Assembly (NCBI GenBank): GCA_020348925.1
Contig: CP070758.1
Coordinates: 1,298,914-1,307,654, forward strand
Reading direction: 5' to 3'
DNA: 8,741 nucleotides
Source of the DNA: Gemmatimonadota bacterium
GTDB taxonomy: Bacteria; JBHIER01; G020348925
In this document: positions 1 to 7,014 of the stretch, piece after piece
Layout: each line of letters begins with the position of its first letter
Position numbering within the stretch: position 1 is the first letter of the stretch
Position numbers and translations under genes: made by a program
Notes under the pieces: generated by a model
What the model was told of the DNA's origin: nothing
Seen by the model: only the letters and a program-made list of their open reading frames with translations
Database searches by the model: none

Positions 1-6
1 ATAGAA

Positions 7-1833
7 ATGAGAGCGTTCAATTTAATACATATATCCGCTTTCCTGGCACTTTTCATGTGGGTGTCTCCTGTCTCAACCCAGGGGATACCCCAAGGGAAGG
101 ATGAGGTGCAGAGCAAGCTCGATCGTGCCAGACAGCTGGAGCGAGTGAACAGGTATGAGGATGCGCTCGAGATTCACGAGAGCCTTTTCCGTGATCATCC
201 TGACAATCCTCAGGTATTGAATGGCTTGGAGCGGGATCTCTTGCATTTGAAGAGATATCCCGAACTGATCGATCTCCTCCGGGTTCTTTTACAGAGGAAG
301 CCCAATGATCGGTCCCTCTCGGAGAAATTGGGAAACGCGCTTTACAAATCCGGGCAGGAGGAGGAAGCCGAGGAAATGTGGAGGGGCGTTATTCACCAGG
401 ATCCCGATAATCAAGCCACTTACTCTGGAGTGGCTCGGCAATACCTGTACAACGGAGTCGTTGACAAAGCCATAGCGACCTACCTTCGGGGCAGGGAAAG
501 GCTCGGCAAATCGAGTCTTTTCGCCAAAGACTTGGCCCGTCTCTACGAATCCCAAATGGAATACGGGGATGCTGCGAGGGAGTATCTATGTCTCCTTGAG
601 GAGGATCCCAGGCAATTCTCCTACGTGGAAAATATGATCAGTCGATTCAAGCGAACCGGGGAGGGAGACGAAGAAGTGACCGAGGTGCTGGAGAACGCCG
701 TTGCGAATAATCCCAACAACTCACACATCAGAAAACTCTTGGGCGGCCTGTATCTTCGCCTGGCCCAGCCTGAGAGTGCCTTCGGGCAGTATAGGGAGGT
801 GGATGTGATTGAAGGCTCCCGAGGCGGCACCCTGATCGATTTTGCCGACTGGTCGTATCGCGAAGGTTTTTACTCGACAGCGCTGAAAGCTTACGAGCAC
901 ATCTCCGAGAGTTATCCGGAATCGCCGATAAAGCCGAAGGCGCTGCAGGGCACAGGTCGTGCTCTGGCAAAATTGGGCCGTTTCCAGGAGGCGATTTTGG
1001 CTTACAAATCTTTAGTCTCCCAGTATCCCAATTCAAAAGAGATGGAAAGCGCACTCTTCGAAATTGGGAGGGTGCAGCTGCAGGAAGGGGGAGAGGTGGA
1101 TTCGGCATTAAGCACCTTCAGAAATCTGGTGCTTGCGCGAAAACGGGGCCCCCATTATTTCGGCGCGATGTTTTACATCGGTGAATGCCAGCTTGTCAAA
1201 GATGATCTCAACAGTGCCCTGCAGGAGTATGAGACTATACAGAACGAGGCGAGACAATCGCCTGAAATAGCCGAGGAAGCCTCCTATAAGACTGCTGAAA
1301 TAAAATTTTTCCGGGGCGATTTCGACGGGGCGCTCGAAGAATTTGAGAATATGACTCAGTCATACCCAAAGGGAATGTTTGTCAATGATGCGTTGACCTT
1401 GATGGTCTTCATAGAGGAAAACCGATTGTCAGGTGATGATGCGCTCAAGGCTTTTGCCCACGCTGCTCTGCGCGAGCGTCAGAACCGATCGCAGGAAGCG
1501 ATAGAAACCTATGAACGGATTCGCACCTCTTATCCTCATTCCTTTCTGGCCGACGATGCCCTTTTGAAAATTGGAGATATCCAGAACCAGGAGGGCAACT
1601 TTGAGACGGCCATCGAAACCTTCGAAAATCTTGTCGCCAAATACCCTTCCAGTGATCTGTGCGATGAGGCACAGAGACGTATCGGTGAAATCTATGAGAT
1701 CGGTTTGCAGGATGTTCCCAAGGCCATTGAGGCCTACGAGGAGATCCTCTCAAAATATCCTGAAAGCCTTCTGTATGATTCGGTCAGAAAACGAATCCGT
1801 GAGCTCCAGGGAAAGACGAGTGCTCCCGGTTGA
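7..1833 (+). CDS. Exported tetratricopeptide-repeat (TPR) protein
   Basis: This 608-residue protein opens with a short basic n-region (MR) and a hydrophobic stretch at about residues 4-20, ending near SPVSTQ, which fits a Sec signal peptide with cleavage around residues 24-26. The rest is helical TPR units. Clear ones lie at about 104-135, 137-168, 310-342, 424-456, 516-548 and 553-586, and weaker ones at 35-66, 170-202 and 275-305. Typical TPR positions are visible, such as the A-x-x-x-Y/F-x-x-x-x-x-x-x-P-x-[ND/S] pattern in FETAIETFENLVAKYPSS and PKAIEAYEEILSKYPES. The C-terminal units resemble the periplasmic BamD/CpoB (YbgF) type, where repeats end in YPxS. Such proteins are scaffolds, often in envelope assembly, and no catalytic domain is visible. 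The start lies six bases into the window, so its promoter and ribosome binding site cannot be judged. A gap of 95 bases separates it from the PhzF gene, and a functional link to that gene is not shown. Confidence 0.88.
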   Translation: MRAFNLIHISAFLALFMWVSPVSTQGIPQGKDEVQSKLDRARQLERVNRYEDALEIHESLFRDHPDNPQVLNGLERDLLHLKRYPELIDLLRVLLQRKPNDRSLSEKLGNALYKSGQEEEAEEMWRGVIHQDPDNQATYSGVARQYLYNGVVDKAIATYLRGRERLGKSSLFAKDLARLYESQMEYGDAAREYLCLLEEDPRQFSYVENMISRFKRTGEGDEEVTEVLENAVANNPNNSHIRKLLGGLYLRLAQPESAFGQYREVDVIEGSRGGTLIDFADWSYREGFYSTALKAYEHISESYPESPIKPKALQGTGRALAKLGRFQEAILAYKSLVSQYPNSKEMESALFEIGRVQLQEGGEVDSALSTFRNLVLARKRGPHYFGAMFYIGECQLVKDDLNSALQEYETIQNEARQSPEIAEEASYKTAEIKFFRGDFDGALEEFENMTQSYPKGMFVNDALTLMVFIEENRLSGDDALKAFAHAALRERQNRSQEAIETYERIRTSYPHSFLADDALLKIGDIQNQEGNFETAIETFENLVAKYPSSDLCDEAQRRIGEIYEIGLQDVPKAIEAYEEILSKYPESLLYDSVRKRIRELQGKTSAPG

Positions 1834-1914
1834 GATCACTTCCTGTCGATTTGAAAATCTTCTGAAATCCAACTGTTTTGAAAATTTCATAGAGTACGTC
1901 TTGTTGACGCGTTT

Positions 1915-1923
1915 GAGGGAGGA
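1915..1923 (+). promoter_or_regulatory. Strong ribosome binding site of the PhzF-family gene
   Basis: GAGGGAGGA is a long match to the anti-Shine-Dalgarno complement. It lies five bases before the ATG at 1929 and fixes that start. No other in-frame start nearby has a comparable site. Confidence 0.75.
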
Positions 1924-1928
1924 AGAAA

Positions 1929-2816
1929 ATGGGTGAACATACCTTCTCTATTGTGGACGTATTTGCCGAACGGAAATACGCCGGAAACCAATTGGCCGTG
2001 TTCGAAGATGCACAGGACCTTTCGGATTCTGAAATGCAGCGCTTCGCAAAGGAGATGAACTACTCGGAGACGACGTTCATCCTATCAGGGGAGAGGGGAG
2101 ATGGGGGATATGATGTCCGCATTTTCACGCCGGAAGAGGAAATCCCCTTTGCCGGCCACCCGACGCTGGGGACCGCTTTCGTCATACAACATGAAATTAT
2201 GAAAAAGCCTGTTGAACAAATTATTCTGAACCTGCAGGTCGGACAGATTCCGGTAACGTTCGATTACAGAGGTGGAGAGCCGGATATGTTGCGGATGAAG
2301 CAGAAGGAGCCGGTCTTTGGTGAAGTCTTCGACCGACGAGACGTGGTGGACATACTCGGCCTTCGTGAGGACGATATCGATGACAGATTTCCTGTTCAGA
2401 CCGTTTCCACGGGGCTCCCCTTTATGATCGTTCCCATGAAGAATCTGGCGTCAGTCAAAAAATCGTGTATCGTTCAAGACAAATACTTTGAACTTATCAG
2501 AGATAGTGAGGCGAAGGATATACTCATCTTCTGCCCTGAGACATACAGTCGTGATAACGACCTGAACGTTCGAGTCTTCGCCGGCTATCACGGCGTCCCT
2601 GAAGATCCGGCGACAGGGAGTGCGAACGGGTGTCTTGCGGGGTATCTGGTCAAGCACCGCTATCTGGGTGAAGATCGCATCGACCTTCGAGTCGAGCAGG
2701 GCTACGAGATGGGCAGACCGTCTCTGCTCTTTTTGAATGCGGAGGAGAAGAAAAGCGGCATTGAGGTTTTTGTGGGTGGAAGGGTCTTCATGGTGGCCAG
2801 GGGAAAGTTTGTGTAA
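1929..2816 (+). CDS. PhzF-family isomerase/epimerase-like protein
   Basis: This 295-residue protein has the usual length and motifs of the PhzF family, which shares the two-lobed fold of diaminopimelate epimerase. Visible motifs are the N-terminal VDVF-x(6)-GNQLAVF (9-25), NYSETTF (44-50) with Glu47 at the position of the PhzF catalytic glutamate, GHPTLGTA (76-83), and EDPATGSANG (225-234) in the second lobe. Family members are cytosolic and need no cofactor. PhzF itself isomerises trans-2,3-dihydro-3-hydroxyanthranilate in phenazine synthesis, but most relatives have unknown substrates. No phenazine genes are present here, so a phenazine role is unlikely. Its stop codon overlaps the start of the acetyltransferase gene (TAATG), so the two are translationally coupled. 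The family call is firm and the substrate is unknown. Confidence 0.93.
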   Translation: MGEHTFSIVDVFAERKYAGNQLAVFEDAQDLSDSEMQRFAKEMNYSETTFILSGERGDGGYDVRIFTPEEEIPFAGHPTLGTAFVIQHEIMKKPVEQIILNLQVGQIPVTFDYRGGEPDMLRMKQKEPVFGEVFDRRDVVDILGLREDDIDDRFPVQTVSTGLPFMIVPMKNLASVKKSCIVQDKYFELIRDSEAKDILIFCPETYSRDNDLNVRVFAGYHGVPEDPATGSANGCLAGYLVKHRYLGEDRIDLRVEQGYEMGRPSLLFLNAEEKKSGIEVFVGGRVFMVARGKFV

Positions 2817-3655
2817 TGGCGGTGAACGAATTGGATACGATTTTAAACGACTTCTCTCAGCCGAAAGTCGAGAGGGCCATTGAACGAAATATCATCGAAC
2901 AGTACCCCTTCATCTTCTCTTCACTCCCGGATTTTGAGATGATTGATACAGGGAGACTGGTCTGGTTCGTCACCGGTCTTAACTCTTCGTATCTCAATTA
3001 TGTCCTCCTCGGACAATTCAAACTTGAAGAGATCGATACAGGCATCGAAACGACACTTCAAGAATTCAGAACGCGCCGTGTCCCCATGACCTGGTCCGTC
3101 GGACCATCGACCGAACCAATCAATATCGGGAAACATCTCGTGTCTCATGGCCTGGTCCACACAAGAACCGAGACAGGTATGGCCGTCGATCTCCAAGAGA
3201 TGAAGGAGAATTTTCCCGCTCCTCCCGGTTTGAGCATTGAGCAGATCCGCGATGAGGACGGATTGCAAAAATGGTTTCGTGTCGTCGCTGCGAGTTTTGC
3301 ATACCAAAATACCGTTGTGCATATCCTGTCGAATCTCTATTCACGTCTGGCATGCAACCGGCAGCGGTATTGGCAACTCTTCACGGGTTTTGTTGACCAA
3401 AAACCTGTCGGGGCATCCAGGCTATTTACAGGGGCCGGTGTGGCAGGCATCTACCATGTTGCGACGGTTCCTGAAATGAGAGGTCGAGGCATAGGGACAG
3501 CCATGACGTTGGCCCCGCTGCGAGAGGCCCGTGATCTGGGCTACCGAATCGGAGTCCTGAGAGCAGCAGAAAGGGCCCTCGGAGTATACAAACGGATTGG
3601 CTTTCAAGAGATTTGCTCTTTTCACTTTTATCTCTATTCGGGAGGTAGGGGATGA
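2816..3655 (+). CDS. GNAT-family N-acetyltransferase, two-part
   Basis: This 279-residue protein carries a clear C-terminal GNAT domain (about 138-275). The acetyl-CoA motif A reads VATVPEMRGRGIGTAM (215-230), with the R-x-x-G-x-G signature at Arg222, Gly225 and Gly227. It is followed by GVYKRIGF (256-263), where Tyr258 sits at the usual general-acid position. Residues 1-130 lack a second signature, but strand-rich segments such as VPMTWSVGPST (89-99), followed by a G-x-x-L-x-x-x-G-like stretch near 105-112, suggest a degenerate N-terminal GNAT-like half. A single GNAT domain is usually 140-180 residues, so the extra half is real sequence to explain. It would transfer an acyl group from acyl-CoA to an amine, and the acceptor is unknown. 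It starts on the last base of the PhzF stop codon, so it probably works with that enzyme. Confidence 0.9.
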   Translation: MAVNELDTILNDFSQPKVERAIERNIIEQYPFIFSSLPDFEMIDTGRLVWFVTGLNSSYLNYVLLGQFKLEEIDTGIETTLQEFRTRRVPMTWSVGPSTEPINIGKHLVSHGLVHTRTETGMAVDLQEMKENFPAPPGLSIEQIRDEDGLQKWFRVVAASFAYQNTVVHILSNLYSRLACNRQRYWQLFTGFVDQKPVGASRLFTGAGVAGIYHVATVPEMRGRGIGTAMTLAPLREARDLGYRIGVLRAAERALGVYKRIGFQEICSFHFYLYSGGRG

Positions 3656-3730
3656 GAATGTGGTGCGGTCCGATACCACCGGTTTCGATTTCATACATCA
3701 GTTCCTTTGATATCCCTCAATCGTAATATC

Positions 3731-3817
3731 ATGAGAAGCTGCAAAAGACCGACGACAAATAAAACGAGCGAAAGATGCAGTCGAAAAATATGATTTGTCT
3801 TTCGACGTTCTTCTCAT
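3731..3817. repeat. Nested inverted repeats, possible three-way-junction structure
   Basis: ATGAGAAG (3731-3738) is the exact reverse complement of CTTCTCAT (3810-3817). Directly inside are CTGCA/TGCAG (3739-3743 with 3776-3780) and TCGAAA/TTTCGA (3781-3786 with 3800-3805). The three stems abut with almost no unpaired bases at the junction, as in folded RNAs. Two competing pairings also exist: GACAAAT (3754-3760) with ATTTGTC (3793-3799), and CGAAAGA (3769-3775) with TCTTTCG (3798-3804). The element sits in the gap after the acetyltransferase. No long T-run follows, so it is not a classic terminator. It matches no RNA family I recognise. It could be a leader RNA, an mRNA-processing site or a DNA-level palindrome. 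Confidence 0.45.
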
Positions 3818-3872
3818 TAAATTAAAAAGACAGAAATCGTTTACAGAAATCAAATCGCACGTATCGATTGAA

Positions 3873-3920
3873 TTCTCAATGAACCTCACCCAGAGGCAGG
3901 AAGTCTTTGTGTATTGAGAA
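3873..3920 (+). promoter_or_regulatory. Possible leader stem-loop before the opine dehydrogenase gene
   Basis: TTCTCAAT (3873-3880) pairs perfectly with ATTGAGAA (3913-3920). The enclosed loop holds a smaller hairpin, CCTC (3884-3887) with GAGG (3893-3896). The outer stem ends 11 bases before the ribosome binding site. CTCAC (3886-3890) could instead pair with GTGAG (3927-3931) next to that site, so a translational switch is conceivable. An overlapping alternative hairpin is ATTGA/TCAAT at 3867-3880. This rests on base pairing read by eye only. Confidence 0.3.
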
Positions 3921-3930
3921 GAAAGAGTGA

Positions 3931-3937
3931 GAGGGAG
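3931..3937 (+). promoter_or_regulatory. Ribosome binding site that selects the ATG at 3942
   Basis: GAGGGAG lies four bases before the ATG at 3942. A longer reading from the GTG at 3927 would place this site inside the coding region and leave only a weak GAGAAGAAAGA upstream. The ATG is therefore preferred. A third option, the ATG at 3999, lacks a good site but begins closer to the conserved dinucleotide fold. Confidence 0.55.
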
Positions 3938-3941
3938 AATT

Positions 3942-5102
3942 ATGAAAAAATCAGACAGGGAATCCGATTTCAGAAAAAAGAAATTCTTAAAAGCACTCAT
4001 GGGCAGAGAGGTCGATGATCTGAAGATTTGCGTTCTGGGAGCCGGGCACGGCGGATTGGCCATGGCGGGCCATATTGCTGCTATGGGCTTCAATGTGAAT
4101 CTGTACAACAGAAGCCGAAAGAAAATCCGGCCAGTGAGCGCCAGAAAAGAGATCAAGGTCGAGGGAGAGGTTCAGGGGGTGGGCAGGATTGACCTCGCTT
4201 CGAACAATATAGAAGAGTGTCTTTCGGGTGTGGATATCCTCATGGTTGCTGTCCCCGCCAACGGTCATCGATTCATAGCGCGAACCTGTGCTCCGCATTT
4301 GAAGGAGAATCAGATCGTCGTTTTGAATCCGGGTCGGACAGGGGGAGCGATTGAGTTCTTTCATACCCTCAGGGAGGAGGGCCTGGAATATTTTCCTTTC
4401 ATTGCAGAAGCCCAGACATTTTTATACGCCTCAAGGGTTTTGGGGCCTGCTCATGCAAAGATCTTTTCAATAAAGAATGCCGTCCCTCTGGCCACGCTCC
4501 CGGCCTATTGGATTCCGGGAGTTTTAAAGGTCATTAATAAGGTTTTTCCCCAGTTCGTACCAGGGGATAATGTTTTTAAGACCAGTTTTGACAATATTGG
4601 GGCAGTTTTTCATCCCGCACTCACCGTTCTCTGTGCCTCCTGGATCGAAGAGACCCATGGTGATTTCGAATACTACATTCAGGGGGCGAGCGAATCGGTG
4701 GCCAAGGTTTTGGAAAAGCTCGATAGGGAACGACTCGAAGTGGCGGCGGCCTTGGGATTCAAGGCTATGAGCGCGAAGGACTGGCTCTACACCGCCTACA
4801 GCTCAACAGGCAAGAACCTGCACGAGGCCATTCTTGATAATCCGGGGTATCATGGGATCAAGGCCCCGGACAGGCTTCATCATCGCTATATCGATGAAGA
4901 TGTCCCTATGAGTCTCGTACCATTGGCATCGATTGGGGAGATGTTGAAGGTCGAAACCCCAACCATACATTCCATTGTTCACCTCGCCTCGATAATGAGG
5001 GGAAAAGACTTTTGGGAGGTTGGGAGGACCGTTGACAAGCTCGGGATCAAGGGCATGTCCATCAGGGACATCCGCCTTTTAGCTGTGAGAGGGATTGAAT
5101 AA
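3942..5102 (+). CDS. NAD(P)-dependent octopine/nopaline (opine) dehydrogenase family protein
   Basis: The protein is 386 residues from the ATG at 3942. The N-terminal Rossmann domain begins with KICVLGAGHGG (28-38), a G-x-G-x-x-G nucleotide loop. The second strand ends in LYNRS (54-58) rather than an acidic residue, which suggests NADP(H) preference. The C-terminal octopine-dehydrogenase domain has NIGAVFHPALTVL (218-230), the family's N-x-x-x-x-x-HP motif with the likely catalytic His224. It also has RYIDEDVPMSLVPLASIG (315-332), matching the conserved RY-x-x-EDVP-x-x-LVP block. Family enzymes reductively condense an amino acid with a 2-oxo acid to give an N-carboxyalkyl amino acid (opine), or run the reverse reaction. 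The usual length is 350-410 residues. Unusually, about 25 lysine-rich residues precede the fold, so the true start may be later. It is followed at once by the B12 protein gene. The family is clear and the substrates are unknown. Confidence 0.9.
   Translation: MKKSDRESDFRKKKFLKALMGREVDDLKICVLGAGHGGLAMAGHIAAMGFNVNLYNRSRKKIRPVSARKEIKVEGEVQGVGRIDLASNNIEECLSGVDILMVAVPANGHRFIARTCAPHLKENQIVVLNPGRTGGAIEFFHTLREEGLEYFPFIAEAQTFLYASRVLGPAHAKIFSIKNAVPLATLPAYWIPGVLKVINKVFPQFVPGDNVFKTSFDNIGAVFHPALTVLCASWIEETHGDFEYYIQGASESVAKVLEKLDRERLEVAAALGFKAMSAKDWLYTAYSSTGKNLHEAILDNPGYHGIKAPDRLHHRYIDEDVPMSLVPLASIGEMLKVETPTIHSIVHLASIMRGKDFWEVGRTVDKLGIKGMSIRDIRLLAVRGIE
5087..5094 (+). promoter_or_regulatory. Ribosome binding site that selects the ATG at 5104
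   Basis: GAGAGGGA lies inside the end of the opine dehydrogenase gene, nine bases before the ATG at 5104. It abuts the alternative TTG at 5095, which is too close for initiation. The ATG, one base after the upstream TAA (5100-5102), is therefore the better start. Confidence 0.55.
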
Positions 5103-5103
5103 G

Positions 5104-6753
5104 ATGACGGCCTTTCTCAAGAAAAAAATCTTGGGTGCCTCCCTGGGACATTGTGTCCACGTGGCCGGAATATTGAGCTTTCTCAATGCGGCTGAACGGT
5201 ACGATTACACGACACATTTCCTCGGCCCCGCGACTTCCATTGAAAAACTCACACAGGCTATTCTGGATGAGGATCCTGATATTATTGCTCTCAGCTATCG
5301 ATTGACGCCTGAGGTTCTGAAAGAATTACTGGTGTCATTGCAAAAAGAGATTGAAGAAAAGAGTATAGGGAAGAAGACTTTTATTTTCGGTGGCACTCCA
5401 CCGGCGGCGGAGGTGGCGCGCCAAAGCGGGCTCTTTGACGCCGTATTCGTCGGCGGCGAGTCCCCGGAGGAGATCACAGACTTCCTCAAGGGCCAGGTTG
5501 AAGAAGCCCGGCAGGTGGAAATGCCGCCCCAGAATCTTGTTGACCGGATTGCACACGCCAGCCCATACCCCATCCTTCGCCACCACTTCGGCCGGCCAAC
5601 CGTGGCGGAGACAGTCGAGGGAGCAAGAGAAATAGCTCTTTCGGAGACGATCGGCGTCATCTCGATCGGACCGGATCAAAATGCCCAGGAAAGTTTTTTT
5701 CGTCCGGGTGAAATGAAGAGAGGTCAGGACGGCGCCGGCGGCGTTCCTCTCAGAAAACCAGAGGACCTTGAGGCCATATACGCCGCAACCCGCTGCGGCA
5801 ACTACCCCCTCTTACGATGCTATTCCGGGACGAGAGACCTCATCCGATGGGCGGAAATGTCTCAAAAAACGATCAACATTGCCTGGGGGGCTGTGCCCCT
5901 CTTGTGGTACAACCGGCTCGACGGTCGATCCGAGAGAACGCCGGTGGAATCGATTCGAGAAAATCAGGAGACCATGCGATGGTATGCGGAGCACGATATT
6001 CCTTTGGAGGTGAACGAATCCCACCACTGGAGCTTGCGGGATGCACCGGACGTCGTAGCCGTAGCCACAGCTTTTTTGGCGGCCTGCAACGCTAAAAAAA
6101 TGGGGGTCAGAAACTATATCTCCCAGTACATGTTCAACACGCCGGCCAAAACATCCCCCTCGATGGACCTGGCAAAGATGCTGGCGAAGATCGAGTTGAT
6201 CGAGTCCCTCCACGACGAACACTTTACCTCGATGCGGCAGACAAGAGCGGGATTGACGAGCCTTTCCACAGATCCGGATGTGGCCAAGGGGCAGCTCGCT
6301 GCATCCTGTTACTACCAGCTGGCCTTAGAGCCAAAAATAGTCCACATCGTCGGGTTCTGCGAAGCGGATCATGCCGCGACGCCCGCTGATGTGATCGAGA
6401 GTGCGAAGATCGTTCAGGGGGTTCTGAAAAACTATTTCTTGGATCCGCTCCCCATGATCAATGATGAGAGGATCGGAAAGAGAAAGGAGAGGCTCGTTGA
6501 AGAGGCGAAACATCTGTTGGAGGCTATTCGACGCATAGCTCCCGACGAAGTGGATGAACCCTGGACAGATCCGGAAAACCTTGCCCGGGCGGTCAAGGTG
6601 GGACTTCTCGATGCGCCTCACCTCTGTGGAAATCCGCATGCGTCGGGGAAGATTTTCACTCGGGTCATAGACGGCGTCTGTGTTGCGGTTGATCTTGAAA
6701 AAGGGAACGTTTTGTCCGAGAAGGACAGGATTTCGCAAATTCTCAATTCCTGA
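5104..6753 (+). CDS. Cobalamin-binding protein with a mutase-like barrel domain
   Basis: The protein is 549 residues from the ATG at 5104. Residues 7-130 look like a B12-binding Rossmann domain. CVHVAG (17-22) matches D-x-H-x-x-G except that Cys replaces Asp, with His19 as the expected lower cobalt ligand. After exactly 41 residues comes SYRL (64-67) at the S-x-L position, and FGG (95-97) supplies the GG motif. Residues from about 180 to 450 alternate strands and helices as in a TIM barrel, with conserved-looking blocks VISIGPDQNAQ (185-195), WYNRLDGRS (268-276), EVNESHHWSLRDAPD (302-316) and GFCEADHAATP (417-427). The C-terminal segment (about 490-545) is compact and ends in a short AVDLEKG strand. 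The overall style recalls glutamate mutase E and B12 aminomutases, but that is memory rather than an alignment. No pyridoxal-binding lysine motif or radical-SAM cysteine motif is evident. Coupling to the opine dehydrogenase implies a shared pathway. The reaction is unknown. Confidence 0.75.
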   Translation: MTAFLKKKILGASLGHCVHVAGILSFLNAAERYDYTTHFLGPATSIEKLTQAILDEDPDIIALSYRLTPEVLKELLVSLQKEIEEKSIGKKTFIFGGTPPAAEVARQSGLFDAVFVGGESPEEITDFLKGQVEEARQVEMPPQNLVDRIAHASPYPILRHHFGRPTVAETVEGAREIALSETIGVISIGPDQNAQESFFRPGEMKRGQDGAGGVPLRKPEDLEAIYAATRCGNYPLLRCYSGTRDLIRWAEMSQKTINIAWGAVPLLWYNRLDGRSERTPVESIRENQETMRWYAEHDIPLEVNESHHWSLRDAPDVVAVATAFLAACNAKKMGVRNYISQYMFNTPAKTSPSMDLAKMLAKIELIESLHDEHFTSMRQTRAGLTSLSTDPDVAKGQLAASCYYQLALEPKIVHIVGFCEADHAATPADVIESAKIVQGVLKNYFLDPLPMINDERIGKRKERLVEEAKHLLEAIRRIAPDEVDEPWTDPENLARAVKVGLLDAPHLCGNPHASGKIFTRVIDGVCVAVDLEKGNVLSEKDRISQILNS

Positions 6754-6971
6754 CCCCAATAATTCAGCTTTCATTCTCACCACCCCCCCACTCCTTTTTG
6801 CCACCCCATCCCGACCACTATAGACGATTCAAGAGTGCTTGTTCTCAAAGATAATATTGACTTTTGATTAAAGCATAGAATTGAATATTTCTGCCACAAA
6901 ATGGAGAAATAAGGTTTCCACAGAAAAATCTATTTTCGAATTGCCTCCAGAAATCAATCATAAAATATTGC

Positions 6972-7003
6972 TTGACATAGAATAAAATACGTGTACTTTT
7001 AAT
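6972..7003 (+). promoter_or_regulatory. Possible sigma70-type promoter
   Basis: TTGACA (6972-6977) is a perfect -35 hexamer. The best -10 candidate is TTTAAT (6998-7003), five of six matches to TATAAT, but the 20-base spacer is longer than the usual 16-18. A closer candidate, TACTTT (6994-6999), has a 16-base spacer but only three matches. It would drive a transcript from about 7010 that ends at the terminator at 7252 or continues into the esterase gene. Confidence 0.3.
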
Positions 7004-7014
7004 ACAAGATAGAA

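Noticed and set aside
1834-1928. Terminator between the TPR and PhzF genes
   Set aside because: GATTTGAAAATC (about 1848-1859) is nearly palindromic, but its two-base loop is too tight, GC is low and no T-run follows.
1571-1936. Open + strand frame across the end of the TPR gene and into the PhzF start
   Set aside because: It mostly overlaps the TPR gene in another frame, is arginine/serine-rich without motifs, and has no ribosome binding site.
1929-2816. Phenazine biosynthesis role for the PhzF-family gene
   Set aside because: No other phz gene is visible, and most PhzF-family proteins act outside phenazine pathways.
3731-3817. Integron attC-like recombination site
   Set aside because: The nested palindromes suggested it, but the flanking RYYYAAC and GTTRRRY core boxes are absent and no integrase or cassette is near.
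3891-3908. B12-box-like AGGCAGGAAGTC before the operon that encodes a cobalamin protein
   Set aside because: Only the first eight bases resemble the cobalamin riboswitch box. The ACCTGCC half and the other conserved elements (such as GCCACTG) are not seen in the gap, so a B12 riboswitch is not supported.
3698-4156. Open - strand frame of 152 codons opposite the structured gap and the start of the opine dehydrogenase
   Set aside because: About half is antisense to the conserved Rossmann region, and the translation has no recognisable family pattern. The overlap with a clear gene argues against it.
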